From GAS188 sp963713805 (GTDB lineage: Bacteria; Pseudomonadota; Alphaproteobacteria; Rhizobiales; Beijerinckiaceae): a stretch of DNA of 64,000 nt. Shown here in pieces: positions 42,514 to 51,204 of this stretch (the first letter of the stretch is position 1; each line of letters begins with the position of its first letter). The notes beneath the pieces were generated by a model. The model was not told where the DNA came from and did no database searches. It saw nothing but the letters and a program-made list of their open reading frames with translations. The position numbers and the translations under genes are program-made. The DNA lies in assembly GCA_963713805.1 (NCBI GenBank), contig CAVQNF010000007.1, positions 1-64,000 of the forward strand, written 5' to 3'.

Positions 42514-43641
42514 ATGAATCACCGGACCGCACCTGGCCTCGTTCGCGATTCTATCGTTGACTATCTTGCGGGCGCCGATAGTGCCTCGCTTTCTGAAATC
42601 CAGGAAGCGGTTGCGACTCGGCTGGGCGAGGTTCGAGCGTCTTCGGTGCGGTCGTATCTCAATATCAACACGCCCGACGTGTTCGAGCGCACCTCGCGTG
42701 GCCACTACAAGCTCCGCGTGGCGAACGGCGAGCCAGCAAAGCCAATTGGGGCCGGCCAGAAGATCGAGCGCGCCACGCTCATCGAGGCCAACTGCTTTGA
42801 ATGGATGCGCGCCTGCGAGCCACATACGATACATGGCATAGTCACGGATCCCCCATATGGCTTGGTTGAATATACCGAAAAGGAACAAGGTAAGCTCCGC
42901 AATGGACACGGTGGGGTCTGGCGCATCCCACCCTCGTTTGACGGCCATCAGCGCGCCCCCCTCCCGCGCTTTACGGTGTTGAATGACGGCGATCGCTCCG
43001 CGATGCAGGATTTCTTTTTTGAGTTCGCCCAGCTTGCGCTGCGCGTAACCGTGCCAGGAGCCAATGTTGTGGTCGCCAGCAACCCGTTGCTCGCCCACGT
43101 CGTCGCCGGTGCGATGAGTGCGGCTGGGCTTGAGATGCGCGGTTATCTCGTTCGGCTTGTGATGACGATGCGCGGTGGTGATCGGCCGAAGAATGCCCAT
43201 GATGTGTTTCCCGACATCAGCGTCATGCCTCGCTCGATGTTCGAGCCCTGGATTTTACTCCGGCATCCCATCGATGGCCGCGTTCAGGACAACCTACGTA
43301 AATGGTACACAGGAGGATTCAGGCGCCCTTCGCGTGAAAGACCCTTCGGCGACGTGATCAAGTCCCACCCGACTTCCAAAAGCGAGCGGCTGATCGCGTC
43401 ACATCCCTCGCTAAAGCCGCAAGCGTTCTTACGTGGCCTCGTGACGGCAGTTCTGCCGCTCGCCAAGGGTATAATTCTCGATCCATTCGCGGGTTCAGGC
43501 TCAACGCTCGCTGCGGCTAACGCCGTCGGCCTTGACAGCATTGGCATCGAGAAAGATGCGCACTACGCTGCTTTAGCCCGCCGCGCCATCCCAAAGCTTG
43601 GGTCGCTAGTCCTGAAGCAGATAGACCCAGTTGGCGCGTAA
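42514..43641 (+). CDS. Type II DNA methyltransferase, beta class, with N-terminal winged-helix domain
   Basis: An uninterrupted 375-residue protein. Residues 8-68 look like a winged-helix domain (IVDYLAGADSASLSEIQEAVATR to RTSRGHYKLR). The catalytic motif IV, TDPPYG, is at residues 111-116 and the AdoMet motif I, ILDPFAGSGSTLAAA, at 321-335. Motif IV before motif I defines the beta class of N6-adenine or N4-cytosine methyltransferases. DPPY fits N6-adenine best but not exclusively. Its 3' end overlaps the convergent gene by 36 bp. Base composition appears lower in GC than the neighbours, and codons such as ATA, CTA and TTT are commoner, suggesting transfer. Recognition sequence unknown. Confidence 0.9.
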   Translation: MNHRTAPGLVRDSIVDYLAGADSASLSEIQEAVATRLGEVRASSVRSYLNINTPDVFERTSRGHYKLRVANGEPAKPIGAGQKIERATLIEANCFEWMRACEPHTIHGIVTDPPYGLVEYTEKEQGKLRNGHGGVWRIPPSFDGHQRAPLPRFTVLNDGDRSAMQDFFFEFAQLALRVTVPGANVVVASNPLLAHVVAGAMSAAGLEMRGYLVRLVMTMRGGDRPKNAHDVFPDISVMPRSMFEPWILLRHPIDGRVQDNLRKWYTGGFRRPSRERPFGDVIKSHPTSKSERLIASHPSLKPQAFLRGLVTAVLPLAKGIILDPFAGSGSTLAAANAVGLDSIGIEKDAHYAALARRAIPKLGSLVLKQIDPVGA

Positions 43642-44214
43642 TTTCTTTATGCCGGCACGATCGAGCGTCGCCGTACGGGTTCCGAGGTCTCCGCGCGAGT
43701 TCTTGCGGAAATCTGCCTCGGTCACATAAGCGAGATACACCTCGGTAAAGCACATCGGTGCCCGATCGACTGCTGGCTCCGTGGTATGGTCCGTCTTGTA
43801 GACGAATACGCACATGTATTGCTCACGCGCGCCATGTGTATCGACAGCTCCGCCTTCCTTGCGCGTGCTCTTGATCTCAACCCCATCGGTTCCGGCCTTA
43901 ACCGAGTTTTTTGCGTAGCGTCCTTGAACGATCAGATCAGGGTGACCATTGAAATGCTTGTTCTCGACCAGTGAGCGCGCGTGCTTTGCCATCGATGCCG
44001 TTAGCATGTCCGAAATCATGCCGGACATCGCCGCAGGCCGTAGCATGTCATCCATGCGATGGAGGCCGCGCTGAAGCAGCAACCCGTTCACGTCGTAGAA
44101 AAAGTCGTAGACATCTTGCATTGCGATTTCGAAATCGGCCAGCCGAAGCTGGAAAGGAAGCTTTGACGCCTTATTGAATCTGGATGAATCGACGCTTTGA
44201 CGAATGAGTGGCAT
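43606..44214 (-). CDS. Putative type II restriction endonuclease (PD-(D/E)XK)
   Basis: A 202-residue uninterrupted protein from the ATG at 44214 (MPLIRQSVDSSRFN); an ATG at 44241 is also possible. I do not recognise a named family, but the centre reads ENKHFNGHPDLIVQGRYA, then GTDGVEIKSTRKE, giving Glu84, Pro92-Asp93, Glu113 and Lys115, the spacing of a PD-(D/E)XK nuclease active site. Immediate convergence with a DNA methyltransferase makes a cognate restriction enzyme the best explanation. The tail (ADFRKNSRGDLGTRTATLDRAGIKKLRANWVYLL) may be a DNA-contact or dimer region. It could instead be an orphan nuclease of another defence type, but size and partner favour type II. Confidence 0.72.
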   Translation of the reverse strand: MPLIRQSVDSSRFNKASKLPFQLRLADFEIAMQDVYDFFYDVNGLLLQRGLHRMDDMLRPAAMSGMISDMLTASMAKHARSLVENKHFNGHPDLIVQGRYAKNSVKAGTDGVEIKSTRKEGGAVDTHGAREQYMCVFVYKTDHTTEPAVDRAPMCFTEVYLAYVTEADFRKNSRGDLGTRTATLDRAGIKKLRANWVYLLQD

Positions 44215-44603
44215 GAGTAGGAATATCCTGGATCTGCCCAATGGTACATCGGTTCCGGGGAAGGGTTTCTATTCTCGGTAAGGCCATCCACAAAATATCG
44301 TGTGAGTGGCGTTACGCTATCCGCGGAGGAGGATTTATGGACGGCTGGCCGCGCGGGCCGAAGCATCCCGACAGGTAAGGTCGTCAACGCAGCACACGAG
44401 TTGTCCGGGTTAGGTAGCACACTGTCCGGTTGCCTGCGGCGCAACGAGGGTCTGGCCCATGGCGGAGGGGCCATCGCCCGTCGGGGTCCGCGCGGGCGTC
44501 GCGCTTCTCCCAAACTTCGCCATCTTATGTGCTATGGCTCTCGGAGAAGTCTTGCCACCTAGGCGCGCAAACAGTGTCGAGCGATCGCAGGAGCAGTCGG
44601 CCC
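44215..44603. other. Non-coding right flank of the island
   Basis: 389 bp containing the second 31-bp repeat (44392-44422). No further gene can be supported. The GC-rich style of the chromosome resumes after the repeat. Confidence 0.5.
44392..44422. repeat. 31-bp direct repeat, right copy
   Basis: Exact copy of 42129-42159 in the same orientation. The next bases, tgtccggttg, match the left copy after skipping its gggt. Together the copies bracket 2.23 kb that holds only the methyltransferase and nuclease genes. Confidence 0.85.
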
Positions 44604-45446
44604 GTGTCCAGATCACATCATGTCATCCGTCATGCCCTTTTCGCTTCGCTCATCGCTGCCGGCTTTTGCGGCGAGGCGATGGCTAATCCGAGGATCGTCC
44701 TCGTGCCGCATCGTGCCGTCTATGAGCTTTCGCTTCTGTCGAGCCAGGGCGTGAACGGTGTCGATGAGGCGAGGGGACGCTTGGTCTTCGAGATCACCGG
44801 AACGGCTTGTGAAGGCTATGCGACGAATTTCCGCCAGGTCACCCAGTTGAGCGGCTCGGAAAGCAGCGGAGATCGCGGTTTCGATGTGCGCTCGACCTCA
44901 TTCGAGGCCGGAGACGGATCGCAGTTGCGGTTCACCAATGATGCGGTGCGCGGCGATAAAACGGACCACACCGAAGGCAAGGCGCAGGCGACGGCTGACG
45001 GGGTCGAGATAACGGTGCAGAAGCCCGAGCCCACGAAATTGACGGCTCCGGCCGAGACTCTGTTCCCGAACGCCCACATCAAGCGGCTTTTGGAGGAGGC
45101 TCTCGGCGGCAGCAAGCTGTTCTCGGCGAAAATTTTCGACGGATCGGACTCGGGCAACAAGATCTACGATACGCTCGCGGTGATCGGCGCCCCGATATCG
45201 GCGGACGCGGCCGAGCGTGCCGAGCCTGCCGCGAAGGCCGACCAGTTGAAGGGGCACCTCTCCTGGCCCGTCACCTTGAGCTATTTCGAGCCGGGCGCGG
45301 GTGAGCGCGAGCCCGCATATGTGATGAGCTTCGTGCTTTACGACAACGGGGTCAGCCGGGCGTTGACGCTCAATTATGGGGATTTCTCGCTCAAGGGCGA
45401 GTTGAAGAGCATCGAATTCCTGAATTCGCCAAGCTGCGACAAGTGA
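44604..45446 (+). CDS. EipB family periplasmic cell-envelope integrity protein (DUF1849)
   Basis: A 280-residue exported protein. The start is the GTG at 44604, eight bases after GCAGGAGC. The signal peptide reads HALFASLIAAGFCGEAMANP, with cleavage probably after AMA. The mature part begins RIVLVPHRAVYELSLLSSQ, the characteristic opening of DUF1849. Two cysteines, Cys69 (GTACEG) and Cys278 (SPSCDK), fall at the numbers reported for the disulfide of Brucella abortus EipB, a spiral-shaped beta protein needed for envelope integrity. The frame is uninterrupted. It lies just right of the island repeat, so the island appears to have entered next to it. Confidence 0.88.
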   Translation: MSRSHHVIRHALFASLIAAGFCGEAMANPRIVLVPHRAVYELSLLSSQGVNGVDEARGRLVFEITGTACEGYATNFRQVTQLSGSESSGDRGFDVRSTSFEAGDGSQLRFTNDAVRGDKTDHTEGKAQATADGVEITVQKPEPTKLTAPAETLFPNAHIKRLLEEALGGSKLFSAKIFDGSDSGNKIYDTLAVIGAPISADAAERAEPAAKADQLKGHLSWPVTLSYFEPGAGEREPAYVMSFVLYDNGVSRALTLNYGDFSLKGELKSIEFLNSPSCDK

Positions 45447-45535
45447 CGGCGGCGGCCTTGCCGCTGGATTCGAGCTCGGGGGTTGAGCGCGATCCACCTC
45501 GGCAATCCCTTGGCGCCGATCTCGCGGGCATCTTG

Positions 45536-46831
45536 TCAGCGTTGCCGTTTGTCGGTCGTCGCCCGCGCTCCGAACACGAGGCCGCGCGTGATCGCGTCTT
45601 GGCCGAAGCGGGCACGGAGCTGGTCGACGGCGCGTTCCATGCCGGCTTCGCGTCTCACCGACTGATCGGCGAGGTCGCCGAGGTCGGCTTCTTGCGCCGG
45701 GACCAGCTCGGACACGCCGACCCCGATCAGGCGATACGGGCCGCGCGCAAGCTCCGGCTCGATCAAGGCGCGCGCCGTCTGGTAGATGCGGCCGGCAAGA
45801 TTGGTCGCAGAGGAGGTCGAGCGCGCCCGGGTGACGAGCCGGAAATCGCTGGTCTTCAGCTTCAGCGTGATGGTCGAGCCACCCAGTCCCTTCGCCTTCA
45901 TGCTTGAGGAGACCCTTTCCGACAAGCGCATGAGGATGGGCAAGAGCACTTCGGCGTCCCTGGTATCGGCATCGAATGTGGTCTCGGCCGAGACGCTCTT
46001 GGTCTCGCGTTCCGGCGTCACACGACGCTCGTCGCGTGCATTGGCAAGCCGGAGAAGCCGCGCGCCGTCATTTCCGAGGAGCGAGAGCAGGCGCCGCGGC
46101 TCCAGCGCGCGAAGGTCGAAGATCGTGTTCACGCCCTCGCGGGCAAAGCGCGCCGCGGCGGCCTTGCCGACACCCGGGAGGATGGTCACCGGCTTGGGGC
46201 CGAGAAAATCCAGGGCTTCCTCCTTGCCGATGGCCGAGAAGCCGCGCGGCTTGTCGAGGTCGGAGGCGATCTTCGCCAGGAACTTGTTGAAGGAGAGGCC
46301 GATCGACACGGTGACCCCGATCTCGCGCTCGACCCTCTCGGAGAACCGCATGAGCGTGAGCGCCGGGCAGGTTCCATGAAGTGCCAGCGTGCCCGCGAGG
46401 TCGAGGAAAGCCTCGTCGATCGAGACCGGTTCGACGAGAGGCGTCAGCTCGAGCATCAGTTGGCGCACCTCGCGGCTCACCCGCACGTATTTTTCCATGT
46501 TGGGCTTGATCACCACGGCATTCGGACAGGCGGCGAGCGCCTTGAACATCGGCATCGCCGAGCGCACGCCATGGATGCGCGCGATGTAGCATGCGGTCGA
46601 CACCACCCCGCGACGCCCGCCGCCGACAATGACGGGCTTTGCGGCGATCGAAGGATCGTCACGCTTTTCGATGGTGGCGTAGAAGGCGTCACAATCGACA
46701 TGGGCTATGGCGAGCTTGTCCCATTCCGCGTGGGTGAAGAGGCGCGGGCTGCCGCATTTCGAGCAACGCGCTCTCGTCTCGCTCAAAATCGTGCGACAAT
46801 CACGGCAGATCCGGGGAACCGCGGTCGTCAT
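45536..46831 (-). CDS. dinB: DNA polymerase IV (Y family) with N-terminal zinc ribbon
   Basis: Error-prone translesion polymerase. The uninterrupted 431-residue protein has the Y-family motifs AHVDCDAFYATIEKRDDP, GVVSTACYIARIHGVRSAMP, PVSIDEAFLDLAG (catalytic Asp-Glu), GVTVSIGLSFNKFLAKIASDLDKP and the helix-hairpin-helix ILPGVGKAAAARF. Ahead of the polymerase, residues 9-26 contain CxxC-(10)-CxxC (Cys9, Cys12, Cys23, Cys26), a probable zinc ribbon that standard E. coli DinB lacks; I recall it in alphaproteobacterial homologues. It is divergent from the D-aminopeptidase gene. No SOS box was identified by eye in the 103-bp gap. Confidence 0.95.
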   Translation of the reverse strand: MTTAVPRICRDCRTILSETRARCSKCGSPRLFTHAEWDKLAIAHVDCDAFYATIEKRDDPSIAAKPVIVGGGRRGVVSTACYIARIHGVRSAMPMFKALAACPNAVVIKPNMEKYVRVSREVRQLMLELTPLVEPVSIDEAFLDLAGTLALHGTCPALTLMRFSERVEREIGVTVSIGLSFNKFLAKIASDLDKPRGFSAIGKEEALDFLGPKPVTILPGVGKAAAARFAREGVNTIFDLRALEPRRLLSLLGNDGARLLRLANARDERRVTPERETKSVSAETTFDADTRDAEVLLPILMRLSERVSSSMKAKGLGGSTITLKLKTSDFRLVTRARSTSSATNLAGRIYQTARALIEPELARGPYRLIGVGVSELVPAQEADLGDLADQSVRREAGMERAVDQLRARFGQDAITRGLVFGARATTDKRQR

Positions 46832-46934
46832 TGTGTCGTCGCGCTATCCTCCCGCCGATGCGCTTCGCCGGCGAGCTTAGCGCGTTCTTCAAAAAAGATT
46901 TAGAGCCGATCCGCGAATCTGAAGGGACGGAATT

Positions 46935-48493
46935 GTGACGCTCGATTGGGACGGCGCGGCGGAGCTCATGGACGAGATCGCCCTCGGCTGGGCGCGGCAG
47001 GAAGCGCCCGGCGGCTCGATCGTGCTGTTCGATCGGGACAGCCTTCGCGCAGAATCTTGTGGAGGCTTCGCGCATCTCGAGCTTCGAATTGCGTGCACGC
47101 CCGACACGGTGTTTCGTTACGCTTCGATCAGCAAGCATTTTCTCTCCTCCCTGATCGTCCGCGACGGGAGAATTCGCTTGCAGGACCGTCTCGGACAGCA
47201 TCTCCAGCTTGCGGCCGCGCTCGGCGATGTCTCGGTCGGACGCGCCCTCGACATGACGGGCGGGATCCCCGACCTCATGGAAACCTATTGGCAATTGGGG
47301 GTCGCACCCTCGACCAGGCTTTGCCGCGACGAGCTTCTTCGCTTTGCGTCTTCGCTCGAGGCACTCAATTTCACCTCGGGCAGCGAGCTCTCCTATTCGA
47401 ACACCGGGTATCGGCTGCTGCAGGCGGCCATCGAGGCCAAGGGCTGTGACTACGCCGAACTCCTGCGGCGAAGATTCTTCGAGCCTCTCGGTCTCGGCAT
47501 CGTCTTACCGAGCGATGAAACCGAGCCTGTGCCGCATCTCGCGACCGGTTATTGGCGAAGCCCGCAGGGCTGGAGGCGCGGTCGGTACGGCCCCTATTTC
47601 TCGGCGTCCGGTGGACTTGCGGGCTCGGCGCGCGATCTTGCGAGCTGGGCGCAGGCGCTGCTTTGCGATCGGGCACCGGCGTCCGGCCTCTTGTCGGTTC
47701 TCGGCGCGCCGCGTCAGCTCGCCGACGGCCGCTCGACACGATACGGGCTCGGCCTTGCCCGATACGGGGTCGCCAGCGAGGTGCTTTTCGGCCATGGCGG
47801 CTCGCTGCCGGGTACAAGAATCATTTTCTCGTGTCGCCCCGCACGGGCGCGGGCCTTGTGGTCTTGAGCAATCGCGAGGACACGGATGCGCAGGCCATCG
47901 CTCTCGCCGTCATGGCGCGCCTGCTCGGCGCCGACGCGGCGAGCGCGCCTGCGCCGGATTTTGCGGCCGGCATATTCATCTCCGAAGACGAGACCTTATG
48001 GCTCGAGCTTCGTGCGGGCGAGGTGAACTTCCTTGGTGCGCGCCAAAGCGTGGTCGCCGCGCCTTCGGGAGGCGTCGAGAGCCGGTCCGCCGAATTGCCG
48101 ATCCGCTTGCACGAAGACGGCGAAGAGCTGAGCGCCGAGATCGGCCATGTTTCCCGGCGCTTCCGTCGCGTCACGCCCGGGACGCGAGCGGGGGCGGGGT
48201 GGGCGGGCCATTGGCGGTGCCGGGTGCAACATGGGGAATTCGAGATTGAAGTGTCGGGCGGCACGGCGCGCCTGTTTTGCGGCACGGGCCCGTCTCGCGG
48301 CTCCTTTGATCTTGCGCCGCTCTCGGCCAATCTCGCCTTGCTCGAACGTCAAGACGGACCTTGGCATCAGCATCTGTGCCTGAAATTCGAGGGCGATGAG
48401 ATCGGCTTGGTCACCAACCGTTCCCGCGTGCTGCGCTTCGAGCGTCGCGCGGATCGGTCTCGTCGAGATCAGGGGTCGCGCGAGCGCGGCTGA
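46935..48493 (+). CDS. Serine beta-lactamase-fold hydrolase, D-aminopeptidase-like (family S12)
   Basis: The GTG at 46935, after GAAGGGA, opens a protein of about 518 residues. The N-terminal catalytic domain has SxxK as SISK (FRYASISKHFLSSL), the YxN motif YSNTGYRLLQAA and the HxG motif in FGHGGSLPG, the three elements of penicillin-recognising enzymes. The following 200 residues (FAAGIFISEDETLWLELRAG to EIGLVTNRSRVLRFER) are two lipocalin-like domains, as in Ochrobactrum D-aminopeptidase DAP, so a role in cleaving D-amino acid peptides is likely but not proven. A break at about 47815 fits one missing base in LPG-YKNHF. Its 3' end overlaps the convergent DUF3572 gene by 25 bp. Confidence 0.82.
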
Positions 48494-48804
48494 GCCAGAA
48501 CCTGGCGCGCCGTCTCGACCTCGGACGGATCGATGGCATGCGCGGCAGCGAAAGCGACGAGGAGGGATTCGTTGGAACATAGATAATCGAGCATTGCGGT
48601 CGTAAATCCGGGATCATGGGCCATGCGACGCAAATCGGCAGGATCGAATCCGGTTTCCGCGAGGAAGCGAGCCATCTGCTCTTGATCATTCGTAAGATAA
48701 AGCAAGGCATCGATCGCGAACGCCTTCGCTCTTTCGCGAGCCTGTGTGAAGGACGATCGACTCGATTTGCTAAAGTTTTTGCTGTTCACTTTCAGCTTCG
48801 GCAA
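48469..48804 (-). CDS. DUF3572 family protein
   Basis: A small alpha-helical protein of 111 residues, or slightly fewer if a later start is used. The DUF3572 pattern is AFAIDALLYLTNDQEQMARFLAETGFDPADLRRMAHDPGFTTAMLDYLCSNESLLVAFA. No enzymatic motif is visible. The function is unknown; the gene is found next to divK in most Hyphomicrobiales and is divergent from it here with an 83-bp gap, so the two probably share a promoter region. The frame is uninterrupted. Confidence 0.85.
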   Translation of the reverse strand: MPKLKVNSKNFSKSSRSSFTQARERAKAFAIDALLYLTNDQEQMARFLAETGFDPADLRRMAHDPGFTTAMLDYLCSNESLLVAFAAAHAIDPSEVETARQVLAQPRSRDP

Positions 48805-48887
48805 TGCGGGTTTGGTATGACGCTTGGCGACGGGAAGAGGCCTGCAACGAACAGAGCGAGCGGCCCTTCAGGGGACGGGATATCACT

Positions 48888-49253
48888 ATGAGTAAAACGG
48901 TTTTGATCGTCGAGGACAATGAGCTCAACATGAAGCTCTTCAACGACCTCCTCGAAGCGCATGGCTATATCACCTTGAAGACGGCGAACGGCGTCGAAGC
49001 CGTCGAGCTTGCGCGGGCGCATCGCCCCGATTTGATCTTGATGGACATTCAGCTCCCCGAAGTATCGGGCCTCGAGGTGACGCGCTGGCTCAAGGACGAC
49101 ATCCAGCTCTCCTCGATTCCGATCATCGCCGTCACCGCCTTCGCCATGAAAGGCGACGAGGAGCGGATTCGAGAAGGCGGGTGCGAAGCCTATCTGTCGA
49201 AGCCGATCTCCGTCGCAAAATTCCTTGAGACCGTGAAGGCCTATGCCGGGTGA
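48888..49253 (+). CDS. divK: Single-domain response regulator DivK
   Basis: Cell-cycle receiver protein that, in Caulobacter and relatives, is phosphorylated by DivJ and dephosphorylated by PleC, and acts on DivL-CckA-CtrA. The ATG at 48888 gives 121 residues: VLIVEDNELNMKLFNDLLEA (acidic Glu9-Asp10), phosphoacceptor Asp53 in LILMDIQLPEVSG, Thr83 in AVTAFAMKGDE and Lys105 in YLSKPI. The frame is uninterrupted. pleD follows 40 bp downstream, the standard alphaproteobacterial operon. A DivJ/PleC-class kinase might be the PAS kinase at 25-27 kb, but this is a guess. Confidence 0.95.
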   Translation: MSKTVLIVEDNELNMKLFNDLLEAHGYITLKTANGVEAVELARAHRPDLILMDIQLPEVSGLEVTRWLKDDIQLSSIPIIAVTAFAMKGDEERIREGGCEAYLSKPISVAKFLETVKAYAG

Positions 49254-49293
49254 CCGAGGCGTCGCTTCGTTCGGGAGAGCTTGAGCAACCGTC

Positions 49294-50675
49294 ATGACCG
49301 CACGCGTTCTCGTCATCGATGACAAGCCAGCGAACGTCAAGCTTCTCGAAGCCAAGCTCTCCGCCGAATATTTCGACGTCAAGACGGCGACTGAACGGCC
49401 CGGCAGGCCTCGCGATGGTGCAGGCGAACGAATGCGACATCGTGCTCCTCGACGTGATGATGCCGCATATGGATGGGCTGGAGGTCTGCAGACGCATCAA
49501 GGGCGATCCGCTCACCGCCCATATTCCCGTCGTCATGGTGACGGCGCTCGACCAGCCCGCCGATCGGGTCGCAGGGCTCGAGGCGGGCGCTGATGATTTC
49601 CTGACGAAGCCGATCGATGAGGTGGCGCTCATCGCGCGCGTGCGCAGCCTCATTCGGCTGAAGAAGCGTGCGCGACGAGTTGCGCGCTCGCGCCCTTGCG
49701 CTCGAAGGACATGGGCATCGGCGATCCGCTTGGCGATCGCCGCGGCCGAAAGCGGACTCAACGGCCGGGTCCTCGTGATCGAGGATCGTGCGAGCGTGTC
49801 GGAGCGCATGTTCAAATCCTTGTCCGCATTCCACATGGTCGAGGTGGAGAGCGCAGCGGAAAATGCGGTCTTCCGAGCGGCGGAGCACAGTTACGATCTC
49901 GCCATCATCAGCCTCAATCTCGCCGAATATGACGGGCTGCGCATCTGCGCCCAGCTGCGCTCGCTCGAACGCACTCGCGACATGAGCCTGCTCATGGTCG
50001 CGGAGACGAGAGGACAAGGCGCGCCTGCTGCGCGGGCTGGACATCGGCGCGAACGACTTTTTGATTCGTCCCGTCGACCGCAACGAGCTCTTGGCGCGGG
50101 TTCGCACGCAAGTGCGCAATCAGCGTTATGCGGCGAGCTTGCGCAATTCGGTTCAGCAGTCGATGGAGCTTGCCCTCATCGATCCCTTGACGGGCCTGCA
50201 CAACCGCCGCTTTCTCGATGCGAATGTGGACACCCTCGTCAAGGATGCCGTCGCGAAGATCGCGCCCGCTCTCGCTGATCGTGATGGACGTCGACCGCTT
50301 CAAGACGATCAACGACACCTACGGCCATGATTGCGGTGACGAGGTTCTGCGCGAGCTCGCGAAGCGCGCCCGCGACTGCCTGCGCACGCGCGATCTCCTG
50401 GTGCGATTCGGCGGGGAGGAGCTCGTCGCCGTCCTGCCGGACACCGGCCATGCCGGCGCCCAGGCCGTCGCCGAGCGCATCCGCGAGTCGGTGCACTGGC
50501 GCGCCCGTTCTCATCGCGAATGGAGCCTGCAACGCGGCGGTGACGATCTCGCTAGGCGTCGCGGTGATGCGCGATGTGCAGAGACAGCCACGCCGATCTC
50601 TTCAAGCGGGCCGACGAGGCGCTCTATCGCGCCAAGAATGAAGGGCGAAATCGCGTCGTTCTCGACGCGGCCTGA
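49294..50675 (+). CDS. pleD: Diguanylate cyclase response regulator PleD (REC-REC-GGDEF)
   Basis: Synthesises cyclic di-GMP when phosphorylated. From the ATG at 49294: first receiver (RVLVIDDKPANVKLLEAKL, acceptor Asp in IVLLDVMMPHMDGLEV, FLTKPID); second, degenerate receiver (RVLVIEDRASVSERM, with IISLNLAEYDGL lacking the acceptor Asp, as is known for PleD); then GGDEF domain ALIDPLTGLHNRRFLD, VMDVDRFKTINDTYGHDCGD and the active-site GGEEL. The inhibitory I-site RTRD lies five residues before GGEEL, so product inhibition is expected. The end is DEALYRAKNEGRNRVVLDAA. Frame changes lie near 49395, 49670, 50015, 50270, 50505 and 50585. About 459 residues. Confidence 0.93.
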
Positions 50676-50719
50676 AGGCGCGAACCCCTCGGATCTCGGC
50701 CGGAGTCGGATCCGCTTCT

Positions 50720-50888
50720 TCACTTGATCTTGGCTTTCCTTGAACTCGACGTGCTTGCGCGCCACCGGATCATATTTCCGGATCGACATCTTTTCGGTCA
50801 TGGTGCGCGTGTTCTTTTTCGTCACGTAGAAATAGCCGGTGTCGGCGGTCGAGACGAGCTTGATCTTGGCCGTGATGGACTTTGCCAT
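50720..50888 (-). CDS. rpmG: 50S ribosomal protein L33
   Basis: The ATG at 50888 opens MAKSITAKIKLVSTADTGYF, followed by YVTKKNTRTMTEKMSIRKYDPVARKHVEFKE, the alphaproteobacterial L33 without zinc-binding cysteines. The literal frame reads through the expected end into FKESQDQVKKR. Ignoring one C in AGCCAAG gives the normal terminus ESKIK and a TGA at 50720-50722. The single-base change therefore sits four codons before the stop of an essential-class gene, a strong sign of sequence error. pleD ends 44 bp away on the other strand. Confidence 0.93.
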
Positions 50889-51204
50889 TGTGCTACCTGT
50901 CGATAACGCGGTCACAGCCCAAGCGGCGGCCGGCCCGCGCAATTGATCGAGCGGCCGCAATTACACGACCGTGCGTTGCCTCGATGGTGGATCGGAGCCC
51001 GAAGTCAAGAGTTTGGCTTGACCAGACTGCGATCAGGGCGTCGGGACGATCGCGTCAAGGCCGGGCTCTCGATTCCAACATTTCCTCGTCTCGGCGAGGT
51101 CTGGTCGCGCAGTTCGAGCAATCGTTCGATCGTTTTGCTTTTGGCGCCGGGCATGCATGCTAAGGGACGAAGCGAAGAAAGCTCTGCGTCGGAGCCGAAA
51201 ATCG
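50889..51204. other. Intergenic region between rpmG and the carboxylase gene
   Basis: 316 bp between divergent genes, without a credible coding frame. It should contain both promoters. Nothing else noted. Confidence 0.4.

Noticed and set aside
41987..44422. A classical tRNA-targeted integrative element
   Set aside because: No second copy of the tRNA 3' end and no integrase were seen; the island lies on the 5' side of the tRNA.
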